The position numbers and the translations under genes were made by a program. From positions 27,312,371-27,376,370 of the forward strand of contig JAAALK010000285.1 in the NCBI GenBank assembly GCA_019279435.1: a stretch of 64,000 bases of DNA, written 5' to 3'. Each line of letters starts with the position of its first letter. The first letter of the stretch is position 1. This DNA comes from Zizania palustris. Lineage: Eukaryota; Streptophyta; Magnoliopsida; Poales; Poaceae. Shown in pieces: positions 1 through 10,344 of the stretch. A model generated the notes under the pieces. The model had not been told where the DNA came from. It ran no database searches and saw nothing but the letters and a program-made list of their open reading frames with translations.

Positions 1-1049
1 TCCAATCTATTATTACCTTGAATCGTCTTTATTTTCAATCTACTTTCCTTGCCTTAGACTAGCTTAGAACGTCCACATTTGTAGGTTTGCATTGTAAACC
101 ATCTGTCCGCTGTGTCGTAATCATGGTAAGCCTTATTGATTCGCCTGTGAATAACCCGTTTAATCCATGTAATGAATTTCTATCGTTTTATCGGTTCCAT
201 GGGTTTTTATCGGTAATTCGGTCTCTTGGCTAAATTGCTTGTGATATTTTGGTGTTTTGGTTATGTTTTCATCCCATCTTCTTTGTCAAGAGTTCTTGCA
301 TCCATACGCCATAGACAAGATGATCGCCGGAGCCAGGAGATCAAATTCCAAGATGCGTCGGTCTGACTAGTGGCTAACTCCTGGTTTGACCGGCCCGTGC
401 CGCGCCGTCATCTGAAGCACCGGTAGGCCTCGGTCCAACCGGCGGCACAAGGCTGGTCTGACCAGGCTTCATTAATAGGCCCCGAGAATGCCTCGCACCA
501 CCCTCCGGAGCCCCTTCGGAGCCCTTGCACCTGTCCAGTCTAACCGGAGGCCTTCTCTCGGTCCGACCGACCGAAGGCTAAAGGACCCCTCCGGACTCCT
601 TCGCGTCCTACACGCCGAAGGCTATCCTTCGATGTGATCCCCCCATCGGTTTGACCAGAACCCTAGCATCGATCTGACCAGCTGGAATACCGAAGCCCCT
701 TTGGTTGTCTTCGTGACTTTCTCCGGAGGCCCCCTTCGGAATCCTTTTGCGTTGTACACGTCGGAGACCCCTTCGACCAGACCCTTTGCACCGCTGGTCT
801 GACCAGCGGCCTAGCATCGGTCTGACCGACCCATCTTGGCCAGTCTGACCGGCCCCTAAATTGAATAATATTTTGAAATTGTTTAATTGCCTAGCGACTC
901 CACCCCTTATTATCAATATTAAGGGTCGTCGGAACGCAACATCGGTGTCGTGTCACGCCCAGGGTTATTTCTAGGTATCCACACACTTTTGGATCATTGA
1001 ATTGGCATCAGTGTGTTGGTACTTTGATCGACAGATTTTAGCGTCAACA
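1..1049 (+). repeat. A-family LTR, + orientation (5' LTR of A-prime, left end off window)
   Basis: It ends in GCGTCAACA at 1049. This matches, reversed, the TGTTGAC start of the complete LTR at 1960-3301. It carries many GGTCTGACC/GGTCAGACC/GGTCCGACC palindromes between about 360 and 860. The U5 end is followed by a leader stretch that recurs, reversed, before the LTR at 60159. The beginning of the LTR is outside the window. Confidence 0.75.
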
Positions 1050-1124
1050 CACTTTTTGGCTACTTCGCTGGGGAAAAACATGCCAAGTACTACTACATCG
1101 GTGACGGGTACGTCTACTACGTCT
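1050..1124 (+). other. Leader with primer-binding-like stretch after the A-prime 5' LTR
   Basis: Right after the LTR end comes CTTTTTGGCTACTTCGCTGG. The same stretch occurs in reverse complement at 60135-60158, just before the 5' LTR of element A. It is in the position of a primer-binding site and is not the initiator-Met type. I do not name the tRNA. The leader is cut after 75 bases by a reversed LTR fragment. Confidence 0.5.
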
Positions 1125-1787
1125 TGTTGACACTAACATATGACGATCAAAGTGCCAAACACACTGACGCCGATTTGACGATCCAAAAGCGTGTGGATAC
1201 TTAGAGGTAAAACCCTAACCGTAACACGACGCCGACATTGCGTTCCGACGACCCTAGATAGTGACAAGGGAAATACACGAAGTTGCCAGACAATTAAATA
1301 ATACAAAATATTATCCAATTAACCGAAGTATGGAAAATAGCAATCAATCGGCCAAACTATGGCCGATTTCACCGAAACAGTAGAGTCGGTTAGACTGGCC
1401 TAAAGGGACCGGTCAAACCGACGTTGACCCGGCGGTCCAACCGCATAGGTAGAGAAAATAGCGCTCAGGGTCGACTGCGTCTAGCCGGTCAGACTGGCCA
1501 TGCACCGTCGGTCAGACCGACGCATGCCAGCAACGGGATGACGGCTCGACACGCATGACCTAGTCAGATTGGCCGCCTATTGTTGGTCAGACCGATAGCG
1601 GTAGATCCGATCGCCTGGGTCCTCCGTCGATCGCCTTGATGTCGGTATCTTTGCACGGGACTTCCTGGCGAAGATGGGGAAGGTGAAACACTTCAAAAAC
1701 ACCAAGAAACCAAATGCAAATTGGCCAAGAGACCGAATTACCAATAAAAACCGATAAAATGATAAAAACCAATAAATCTCGTGTAGA
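1125..1787 (-). repeat. A-family LTR fragment in reverse orientation
   Basis: It begins TGTTGACACTAA and follows the + strand reading of the complete LTR at 1960-3301 for about 650 bp. It then stops at about 1787, where pol sequence starts. It faces the LTR at 1-1049, giving an inverted pair with a 75-bp gap. The right boundary is approximate. It may be the remnant of a separate insertion or of a rearrangement. Confidence 0.7.
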
Positions 1788-1959
1788 ATAGTTAGGTCAA
1801 GGTTTTGCATTGGCCGACCCTCTCGAGGAGGTAGATATAGGTGATGGTAGTGTTCTAAGGCCAACCTTTGTAAATCAAAATTTGTAGGCTTGTGAAAAGG
1901 CCAAGGTACTAAAGTTGGTTCGGTCGTATGTTGATTGTTTCACATGGGAATATAGTGAG
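1788..1959 (+). pseudogene. RT N-terminal fragment of A-prime pol
   Basis: Read on +, this short stretch encodes LGQGFALADPLEEVDIGDGS followed by a segment ending in YVDCFTWEYSE. It aligns closely with the region upstream of RT in element A (about 23770-23980 on -). A TAG interrupts it after VNQNL. It stops exactly where the LTR of A begins at 1960, so A inserted here. The remaining RT of A-prime resumes at 60541, about 110 codons further on, so part was lost. Confidence 0.75.
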
Positions 1960-3301
1960 TGTTGACACTAAAATATGATGATCAAAGTGCCAAATGCACT
2001 GAGGCTGATTCGACGATCAAAAAATGTGTGGATACTTAGAGGTAAACCCCTAAGCGTAACACAACACTAACATCATGTTCCGATGACCCTTAAACAATGG
2101 TAAGGGAATAACGGAGTCGCCAAGCAATCAAATAATATAAATTAAAATTATTAAACTAACCGATGTATGAGAAAAAAATAATTAAACCGGTCAAGACAGG
2201 GCTAGTTCAACCGAAAGAGTCTTGGCGATCAAACCGGCCAAGGTGGGTCGGTCGGACTGACACTATACCACCGGTCGGACCGACGATGCAAAGAATTGGC
2301 CGAAGGGTCTTCGACGTATGATGTGAAAGGGTTCTGAAGGGATCCCAAAGGGGCCTTCGGTGCTTCAGTCAGTCGGACCGATGTTAGGGTCTGGTTAGAC
2401 CGAAGGATCCTTAGGGCTCCGGGAGTTGACGCAGAGACAGGCTCCGGTGCAAATATACCCCCGGTGCGAAGTATCTCGATGGGGAACACTCCGGTGTCCG
2501 GTGCAAACCCTAGCTTTCTGTCGGTCAAACCAAAGGTCGGGCTCCGGTCAAACCAGAGGACATGAGGGACTCCGGGTAAAAGGCTTCAGCATCCGGCGCG
2601 AAGGAGCCCGAAGCCTCCTGCGAAGCCTGATCATACCAGCCTCATGATGCCGGTCGGACCACAGTGTGCCAGCGCATCAGGTGATGGTACGTCATGAGCC
2701 GGTCGGAAGATGGTCTCCAGGGCTCCAGCGACCTCCTTGCTGTGGATGAATTCCAACCAAAACTCTTGGTGAAGGCGGGAAGGATAAAACACTGCAAAAA
2801 TACCATGAAACTAGAGGCAATTTGGCCAAGAGACCAAATCACCGGTAAAAACCGATAAAACGATAGAAATCCATTTTGTGGATGAAACAGACGATTCATG
2901 ATCGAATCAACAAGGACTTACTGTGATTACGACACGGCGGACGAAGAGCTTTTAGTGCAAACTCACGAAGATGGATGTTAAAGCTAATCCTAGGGCAAGG
3001 AAATAAGATTGGAATCAAAATGCAATTCAAAACTAGGGTTTTGAGTTGATCTGTGGAGATACCCTTAAATTGGCCTTGCCCCTATACTTATAGGGGGTGG
3101 TCTTGGTGTTTCCTAGAGTCTAATTTGACTAGGAGTCGACCAAAATTGGTTAAGATTGGATTAGAGATCAAAACAACCTGGAACTAAATAATCCCTTCGG
3201 ATCCGGGTTGGGCTGGTCCGACCAGGCATATTTTTGGTCCAAATTACCAAAATTGATTTTTTGACAATTTCAACCATTAATGCCATTTTTTACTGTCAAC
3301 A
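1960..3301 (-). repeat. 3' LTR of element A (complete, 1342 bp)
   Basis: On the + strand it runs from TGTTGACACTAA to TACTGTCAACA, so TG...CA ends and the inverted terminal TGTTGAC/GTCAACA are visible. It contains several GGTCGGACC-type palindromes (about 2220-2560). A TATA-like CTATAAGTATAG lies on the - strand near 3083-3097. It sits next to a polypurine tract at 3302-3313, which fixes it as the 3' LTR. Confidence 0.85.
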
Positions 3302-3313
3302 AATGCCCCCTAC
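3302..3313 (-). other. Polypurine tract of element A
   Basis: On the - strand GTAGGGGGCATT directly precedes the LTR start TGTTGACAG. This is the usual position of the plus-strand primer. Confidence 0.7.
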
Positions 3314-3387
3314 ATTTTGGCAAACTTTAGTGAGACAAAAGCACATCGAGCTAAGGGAGATATGCTCCATATCGACCTTTCGACACT

Positions 3388-4515
3388 TCAAGCTTTTTGC
3401 CACACACTTGGGAAGGTCTTTTTAAAATACCTACCATTCAAAGCTCTACGAAATCGCTCACCATGTAGAGACTCTAGCCAATATGTATTACTTGGAGCAA
3501 TTTCAACAACTCTAAAAGGACCTTCCCAACTAGGCGACCATTTACCAAACTTTGGGCTCTTAGTGCCTAAAGGCAAAAACGTCTTCCAAACCGAGTCACA
3601 AACTTGAAATGATTTTGCTCTCACCTTCTTGTTATAAGATCTATCCACTCTTCTTTTGTATCTTTCTATTACCTCTAGAGCTCTTAATCTCTTATCGATC
3701 ACCTCTTCCAAACTATCCTTCAAAAGATTTTCATACTTATCGACCGATAAGCCACCTTGCTTAAGCAACCTCAACGAGCCAAGATTCACCTCTACAGATA
3801 AAACAACTTCTTGTCCATACACCAACTCATATGGACTTACCTTGGTAGCACCATGCTTTGCAACTCTACATGTCCATAATGCCTTAGAAAGCACTTCATG
3901 CCACCGTCTAGGAAACTTTTCAATCTTTTTCTTAACGAGCTTAATCATAGTTTTATTACTAGACTCGGCCTGACCATTGGCCTGGGTATAGTATGGTGAA
4001 GAGTTTATCAACTTTATACCATAAGATTCGACAAAATCACATACATATTTAGAAACAAATGAAGCACCCTGATCTATAGTAAGAGTTTGGGGAATACTGA
4101 ATCTATGTATAATGTGCTTCAAGATAAAATCAATTACCTCATTTTGCGTCATGTTCTTGAGAGGCATGGCCTCGGTCCACTTGATGAAGTAATCTGTAGC
4201 CATCAACACGAAACGATGCCCTTTTGAAGAGGAACGATAAATTTGCCCGATGAAGTCCAAGGCCCAACCTCGGAACGACCATGGTTTGATAATAGGATTA
4301 AGTAAAGATGCAGGAGCAAGCTGAATATTACCAAACCTTTGAAAAGATTCACACACTCTATAATACTTAAAACAATTCTCAGTCATAGTCGGCCAATAAA
4401 ACCCTGCTCTTTTGAGCATCCAACTCATTTTCTGGGATGACTGTTGAGTACCACACAAACCTTCATGTATTTCACCCACAACAAGTCTAGACTGATCGAC
4501 ATTCAAACATCTCAA
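3388..4515 (-). pseudogene. Integrase of element A (catalytic core and C-terminus)
   Basis: An open frame of 375 residues encodes most of a Ty3/gypsy integrase, the enzyme that joins retrotransposon cDNA to host DNA. The catalytic triad is visible at D87 (WALDF), D148 (TIDQG) and E184 (QAESSN). D148 and E184 are separated by exactly 35 residues, as the D,D-35-E family requires. The C-terminal part has the basic GPFRVVEI-type segment usual for this family. The N-terminus lies beyond the 17-kb element B: at 21573-21750 on - the code continues upstream with a DPSKRVD and DDELYRQTVDK-like stretch holding two stops. Element B therefore split the gene with a 5-bp duplication. The core is nearly intact, but the gene is not translatable as a whole. 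Confidence 0.85.
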
Positions 4516-4519
4516 AAGT
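4515..4519. repeat. Target-site duplication of element B, left copy (AAAGT)
   Basis: AAAGT immediately precedes the LTR start TGATGAGGAC. The same five bases follow the 3' LTR end CACATCA at 21568-21572. It marks the insertion of B into A integrase. Confidence 0.85.
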
Positions 4520-5398
4520 TGATGAGGACATTGATGACAATGATAAATACATCCAACACTCTATCATTCCTAGACCAATCACTCGCTCTCGTGCCCACAA
4601 GCTTAATTATGAGGTGCGTTCGTTTCTTACTTTATATAATGATATGGATATGGATGGGATGCTACTTATGGGTGATATATAGACTCTAAGGAATATGGGA
4701 GAAGCACTTTTGGATCAAACACAAGAGGGAGAGGCGGCACAACAATCCAATTCGGATTCCACTTCAAACTCCGATTTCGGTTTGGTTTCAGCAGAACACC
4801 CTTCATTAAAATGGGCATAACTTTCTCGTACGGAGGCGGATTGAGGAGTTCTTTAAGGCATTGGAAAGATAACAAAAATATATTTCCAATGAATCTGGTA
4901 CCAAGTACTGGTTCTTTACGAAATGTTATGTGTCATCTGAACAAGTCATCAGGTGCTGCGTCACCGTTTTGGGCCACTTTGGGCCTTGTATCCGTTTGGG
5001 GCCTTAAGCCCAACATTAGGAAAGGCATTACACAAACCCTAGGTATTAATACTCTATAGCCGTCATGAATTAGGGTTTGATTTTTCTTAGTTTCGAACTT
5101 CCTTGCAGATTGAACTCTAACGTTCATCAGATTGTGGAACCCCGCTCGAGAAATCAATCTCTCATCTGTTTGCGAGATTGTGTTTCCGTGTTCTTGCTTG
5201 TGTTCTCGATTCACATGCAAGGATAATCCTTCTTGGCATGGTCAATCGCGTTCGTGCGTGGTTGATAACCAATGGATCTGTGGTGTAGCGACTGAGGGGT
5301 TTGGACCAGTGCTGATCGGAAGCCGGATCATCAACGTCGAGTCCTTCACCAATCGAGTTTACCCCCTCTGACGGAAGATCGGGCACCCGTGCGCATCA
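4520..5398 (+). repeat. 5' LTR of element B (879 bp)
   Basis: It starts TGATGAGGACATTG and ends GTGCGCATCA two bases before the primer site. Its first 160 bases are coding-derived: they read DEDIDDNDKYIQHSII and on to MGDI followed by TAG at 4678-4680, the C-terminus of pol carried inside the LTR. The 3' LTR copy at 21315 is highly similar over this part. Confidence 0.85.
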
Positions 5399-5400
5399 AG

Positions 5401-5412
5401 TGGTATCAGAGC
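5401..5412 (+). other. Primer-binding site of element B (initiator tRNA-Met)
   Basis: TGGTATCAGAGC lies two bases after the LTR end. It is complementary to the 3' end of plant initiator tRNA-Met, the usual primer. Confidence 0.85.
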
Positions 5413-6392
5413 CCAAGTTGCCCGTCAAGTATCACTGTATCCCTTAGATTATTCTTCGTCTTGTCCTAGAACTCTAGAAAAGCCATAAAAAAGAGTCGTA
5501 GACATCTAGGGCAAATTATCCTTATCGTCCTAGCGTTTTGAGCCTTTGAAATTTCGTCACGGTGTCATATTGCTTAGTTTTGATCCATGGTTGATGTTGG
5601 TTTGCTGGTTTAGAGTTGTGTTCTTGATCGCAAGTCAAAGCCATAACCTTCCTTACTCCCGAGATATCCGAATCCAACCCTGAACCCTAGTCAGAGTCGG
5701 TTCGGAGTCAGTTTGATCTTGCCTTAGTAAAATGGACTCCGTTTGAGCTCTACCACCTGTCAAAACGATCGGGACGAAAAAACACATCCATCCATTAGTG
5801 GAAAAGCCACTTATGATTGGAATAAGGGGACCAAATTCGGCAGGGAAGACAGAGTTCTAGAGGGGTTTTTGTTTGTAGCCAGCGTAACTTCTTTCTTTTC
5901 GGGTACCTCGTTGAGTACTTATTGTTTGAGCAGTCTATAAAAAAGGTAAAAAAAAGGAGAAAAAAGAAAGATAGGCCAAAAGAAAATAAAACAAAAAAGA
6001 GGCCAAAAAATAGAAAAAAAGAAGAAAAAATCTGAGGCATAAGAGAAGGAAGTTGTTTTACTTTAAGTTAAGCATTGTTACCTATATCTCTAAGTGCTGT
6101 GTTTTGGTGTTCTTGTTATTTGAGTCGGCTTCTCTTCTCGTTTCTAGGAGCACATGTTAGACCAACAACCAAGGCAAGTATTGTAGATTATTATTGAGCT
6201 TTACTAAATGTTGTCGATCTGTGCTAATCCTTCCTACCAATGATACAACCATACATGAATACCAAGATCTAATTATTCGAGTTCGAGCACAACTATGAAA
6301 TCTCTAGCTCAACTCGTTTCTAAGTATCTTATTATATTATCTTGGGAATAGATTACTATATAATATTATTATTATTGTTAGGAACCATGGGA
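5413..6392 (+). other. Leader (5' UTR) of element B, no gene
   Basis: About 1 kb between the primer site and a second LTR-like sequence. I see no supported coding region. A purine tract rich in AAAAAG/GAAAAA spans about 5938-6035. The following 300 bases are AT-rich. Confidence 0.6.
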
Positions 6393-7103
6393 TGATGAAA
6401 ATCACTTGGAGATAAACAAAGAGTTGGAGAAGAACGAGGAAGGACATCAAAGCCAATTTGAGAGTCCAATCCAACTACAATTCCTGTCCAACTCGGATTC
6501 TAGGAGCAGCGTGCACTAAAATTATCGCCCAGGCCGCATACCGACTCCATTTTTGACGTTCCACACATCCATGGAAATATAACTTCATAACCTTTCTAAT
6601 GCCACCATTTTCATCTCAAAATTCCTTCTAGATCAATAGGAATCGTCAAAACAAGATAGAGTCCAAAATCTGTCAGCATGCTGTTTTCTGCATTATTGGG
6701 CCTTTGGCCGTGTATCCAGTTGAGCCCATTAAGGGAGCACCCCAAACTACTATATAAGATGTTTCTACAGCCATCTAGGGTTTTTGGGTTTAGTTTACAC
6801 GTTGCTTTTATAGCCACCGCTTCACTGGATTTGTATGTGAACCCCAATTTGCAGATTCCAATAGAATTTTTAGTTCGATTGCATTTTCTGTGTTCTTGCT
6901 CGTGTTCTTCGATTCACAGGCAAGGATTAGCCTTCTTGGCGAGGTCAATCAGGCTGTGCTTGGTTGATAACCAAGAGAGCAGTGGTGTAGCAATTGTAAG
7001 GGCTGATCTCGTGGATCGGAAGCCGGATTGACAACTTCGAGTTCTCCATAAATCGTTGTTTAACCCCCACCCGACGGAAGATCGGGCACCCCTTCCTTCA
7101 TCA
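6393..7103 (+). repeat. Second LTR-like sequence inside element B
   Basis: The last roughly 250 bp match the end of the first B LTR with clear but imperfect similarity: shared stretches include GTGTTCTTGCT, TTGATAACCAA, ATCGGAAGCCGGAT and CGGAAGATCGGGCACC. It ends TTCATCA and is followed by AGTGGTATAAG, a decayed primer site. TGATGAAAATC at 6393 is a possible start. A TATA-like ACTATATAAG is near 6749. It lacks the pol-derived first segment of the other LTR, so it is a divergent relative rather than a recent duplicate. The left boundary is uncertain. Confidence 0.65.
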
Positions 7104-8020
7104 AGTGGTATAAGTTCAGCATACCACCTTTTTTTGACTCTTATGATGCTGAGATATATCTGAATTGGGAGATGACGATAGAACAAAAATTTAACTCTCA
7201 TCTTGTTCCAGAAATTCATAGAGTTGGATAAGCCACTAGTGAGTTTACCGATTTTGCTATTATTTGGTGAAATGAGCTATCAAATGTAGGCTTAGCACCT
7301 GACACATGGGATGGGCTAAAGAGAGCTATGCTTGGTAGATTTGTCCCCACTACTTATAAACGTGATTTGCATAAAAAATTACAGCGTTTAAACTAGGGAA
7401 ATAAATCTGTAGAGGAGTACTACCAAGAACTGGAAATAAGAATGTTGCGTTGTGAGGTAGTTGAGGATGAGGAGGGTAAAATGGCTAGATTTTTTGGTGG
7501 GTTAAGAAGAGAAATACAGGACATAGTTGATTATAAGGAATATAATTCTCTCAATAGATTGTTTCACCTTTCTATGAAGGCAGAAACAGAATTGTAGGGA
7601 CGACAACCGAAGTGGAAGAGCAACTTCACCGACACAAGAGCGACGTCTGCAACGGGAAAATCAACACTACCTTCTCCTGCACGGTCTGCTGCCCCCTTCA
7701 TATCCAGGGCACATTCAGTAACACCTTTGTCTTCACTACCACCAGAGGAAAAGAGTAAAACAGCCCTACCAGCAAATAGTTCCTCATTGGTTGCTTCTAC
7801 AGGATGAACAAGTAGAGTCATTTGCCACAATTGCAAAGGGAAGGGCCATTTCATGAGAGATTTCCCAAGCCAGAGACGGACATTCATTGCTACTGAGGAT
7901 GGTGGGTATGTTAGTTCTAGTGATATTGATGATGGTGGTCCTAACAATGTAGGTGACGATGAGGAGACTGAAAGTGACAGCGAGGAGATTTTAGGTACTG
8001 CCACCGCAGAAAAGTATTAG
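7104..8020 (+). pseudogene. Gag of element B
   Basis: Downstream of the second LTR module a Ty3-type Gag can be read on + with several stops (near 7220, 7270, 7395 and 7805). The capsid-like part includes WDGLKRAMLGRFVPTTYKRD and SVEEYYQELEIRM. The nucleocapsid zinc knuckle near 7820-7870 reads CHNCKGKGHFMRDF: the last cysteine of the C-x2-C-x4-H-x4-C motif is replaced by phenylalanine. An acidic Ser/Asp/Glu stretch follows before protease. Gag would form the virus-like particle that packages element RNA. Stops and the lost zinc ligand make this copy non-functional. Confidence 0.8.
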
Positions 8021-8625
8021 GCGTTGATTGTACAACATGTTTTAAACACTCAAGTGGAGAAAACGGACACACTACAGTTACATAACTTATTTCAAATGTT
8101 TCTCATTGTCAATGATCGTCGTGTTCGTGTCATAATTGATGGAGGGAGAAGCAATAATTTGATGAGCTTAGATCTAGTTAATAAGTTTGGATTGACCACA
8201 CATCCACATCCTCATCCATGCTATATTCAGTGGTTCAACAATAGTGGTAAGGTCAAGGTAACACACTCTGCGAGAGTGCACTTTTTCATTGGTACGTACC
8301 ATGACTTTTTTGATTTTGATGTTGTACCCATGCAAGCATGTTCACTTTTATTGGGTAGGCCATGGGAATTTGATACGGATGCCACACATCATGGTAGGAG
8401 TAATAAATATACACTTATGCACAAGGGAAATAAAATTACTTTGCTTCCTATGACTCCCACTGAAATTATGCAATGTGAGAAAGAGAGTATTGAGAATAGC
8501 AAGAAGGAGATTGCACCACAATCTGAAAATCAGCAAGTAGCTAACACTATTTTCCCACCTAAGATAGATAAGAACGACAATAGCTCTAAGTTGGATGGAA
8601 TTAAATTGAAGGGGGTGTTATGCTT
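8021..8625 (+). pseudogene. Aspartic protease region of element B pol
   Basis: An open stretch encodes a retropepsin-like domain with IIDGGRSNNL at about residues 37-46. DGG replaces the classical DTG/DSG, as is common in this chromovirus group. The flap and C-terminal half include VVPMQACSLLLGRPW. The protease would cut Gag-Pol. It is continuous with the RT that follows, after a +/-1 shift near 8620. A TAG just upstream at 8018-8020 separates it from gag. Confidence 0.75.
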
Positions 8626-8994
8626 GCTACTAAATCTGATTTGGTTGATTTTAATGAGTTTGATTCTCCTTGTTATGCATTGATATGCAAAAAAGTTTTG
8701 TTTTCATTTGAGGATTCTTCCACTTCGTTGCCTCCTGCTGTCACTATCCTTTTGCAGGAGTATAAGGATGTGTTTTCAGCGGAGATGCCTCCGGGGCTGC
8801 CACCTATTCGAGGTATTGAGCACCAAATTGACTTGATCCTAGGAGCGACATTGCCAAACTGTGGTGCATATAGAACAAATCCGGAGGAGACTAAAGAAAT
8901 TCAGCGACAAGTCCAAGAACTTCTGGACCATGGGTACGTACGAGAGAGCCTTAGCCCATGTGTTGTGCCTGTTCTTTTAGTCCCTAAGAAAGAT
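8620..8994 (+). pseudogene. Reverse transcriptase N-terminus of element B (truncated)
   Basis: About 125 residues of RT can be read, ending in ESLSPCVVPVLLVPKKDG, which is the start of the fingers domain. The frame then runs into copia C LTR sequence. The rest of RT, including the YxDD catalytic loop, is absent: after the copia insertion the code resumes only in RNase H (19730). The join to copia falls in or beside a GGTTAC microhomology at about 8995. This is a real deletion, not just an insertion. Confidence 0.85.
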
Positions 8995-10344
8995 GGTTAC
9001 TATTCAAATTTGACTCCTGTTTGGAACTTGGCGAAGCCTGCTTCGCTGTGTCAAAGCCTGCTTCGCTGGTTGAAGCCTGCTTCGCTGTGACAAAGCCTGC
9101 TTCGGAGGTCCTTGTCGAAGTTCGTCGAAGGCTGTCGTGGAAGTGTCGTGGAAGAGCTCAAGTCGGAGTACCTTCGCACAGACGTTCTAAGTATGTCAAG
9201 CTGACAGCTCAAAAAGTACTTCGAAGCTAGAAACACAGTACACAAAGTGAAGTTGAAGTTCAAGCGAAGCCCTCAGGGAAGTCGGATCGAAGCCTGCCTC
9301 ACGGAGCTGAGGGACTTAGAACAGAGAGAAGGGGCTTCGCCAGAAACAACCAGAAAGGGACTTTGGCCCTGCCAACTCGATCAAAAAGCTATGCAGTAAA
9401 AAGTGAGGCTAGAGTACTAGTGTACTGTTGCTACAGTGAAGTAGTACTACTTGCTACAACAAGAACTAGTACTACTTGCGTGAAGAACAAACACAGCAGA
9501 GGCACATTCTCAGGAATAAAAATAGCAGCACACACCAAACCGAAGCTTCTGATTCAGAGAAATCAATGCACGCACCTCAACAAGAACAGGAGATAGAATC
9601 TCACTGGAACAAATAGAACCGAGGGGATGCAGTAATGAACAGGGCACCAATCAGATCCTGGCGGCGCACAAACAGGAGAGCAATAGAGAGAAACTGCAGG
9701 GAGCAAAATGACCCAATAGATTGAAAAGTGAATTCTAGAAGGGTAGCACAACCCTAGGGATTAGGGCCCTATTTATAGGCTGCCCAACACTTAGGAATAT
9801 TCTACCAGCCTCTTAGGGTTTTTACAGACGCTAAAATAAAGGAAATGACTCCACTGCCCTTAGGAATTTTTATAGACACGACTGACTGACTATGGGCCTA
9901 GAGATACAGATGACTTATCCGGAAGCTAAGCTTTCATAGCGACTACGGCTTCTCTTCTAGACAGTCCGATACAGAATCAACATTTGTTAGTTTTGCGCCG
10001 AAACTGACAAAGCCTCCACCGACTTTGCACCAGGTACCCGGATTGGGCCGGCCCGATTCCGCAGCTCTCTCAGCCCGGCAATCACTCACCGCCAGTGTAC
10101 CTGATTCAATCCTGGTCAACAGCCCAGTGGGTCTTCTGCTGCTTCTGGCCCATGTACCCGGATCGGGCCAGCCTGACTTCGCAGCTCTCTCAGCCCGACA
10201 GTCACTCGCTGCCCGTGTACCTGAGTCACACGCGGCCCACAAAACAGCAGATCTCCTCTCTTCTTCTATCCTCTTCGACTATCGTTGACAATGACTCATC
10301 ACTTCTGGAGCCATGAGGCCCACGCTGTTCAGCATGGCTCCTCA
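8995..10344 (-). repeat. 3' LTR of copia C (truncated, 1350 bp)
   Basis: Read on -, it starts TGAGGAGCCATGCTGAA next to the polypurine tract. It is nearly identical to 17972-19729 but lacks the last part of the LTR and has an internal gap where 18125-18535 is missing. A TATA box (CCTATAAATAGGGCCC on -) lies near 9766-9781. Its outer end contains tandem GAAGCCTGCTTCGCTGTG-like units (about 9033-9110). Confidence 0.85.

Larger units (their letters stand above)
1..1959 (+). mobile_element. A-prime, left part: outermost Tat-type Ty3/gypsy element (truncated)
   Basis: This is the left part of the oldest layer. In + orientation it shows most of a long terminal repeat (1-1049), a short leader with a primer-site-like stretch (1050-1124), an inserted reversed LTR fragment (1125-1787) and a scrap of reverse transcriptase reading on + (1788-1959). 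The LTR is about the reverse complement of the complete LTR at 1960-3301, so both belong to one family, here in opposite orientations. Its pol resumes at 60541 on the same strand, so everything between 1960 and 60540 lies inside it. Assignment to the Tat lineage rests on the pol found in the right-hand part and in element A. Gag is missing. Confidence 0.7.

Noticed and set aside
1125..1787. Terminal inverted repeat of a DNA transposon or foldback element
   Set aside because: The inverted sequences are LTRs of the A family with TG...CA ends, and pol and leader sequences accompany them.
6678..7031. 117-codon + frame as a possible host gene
   Set aside because: It lies inside the second LTR of element B, ends near its primer site, and resembles no protein.
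7564..8004. 146-codon - strand frame
   Set aside because: It overlaps the + strand Gag with a recognisable zinc knuckle and acidic tail; it is an opposite-strand shadow.
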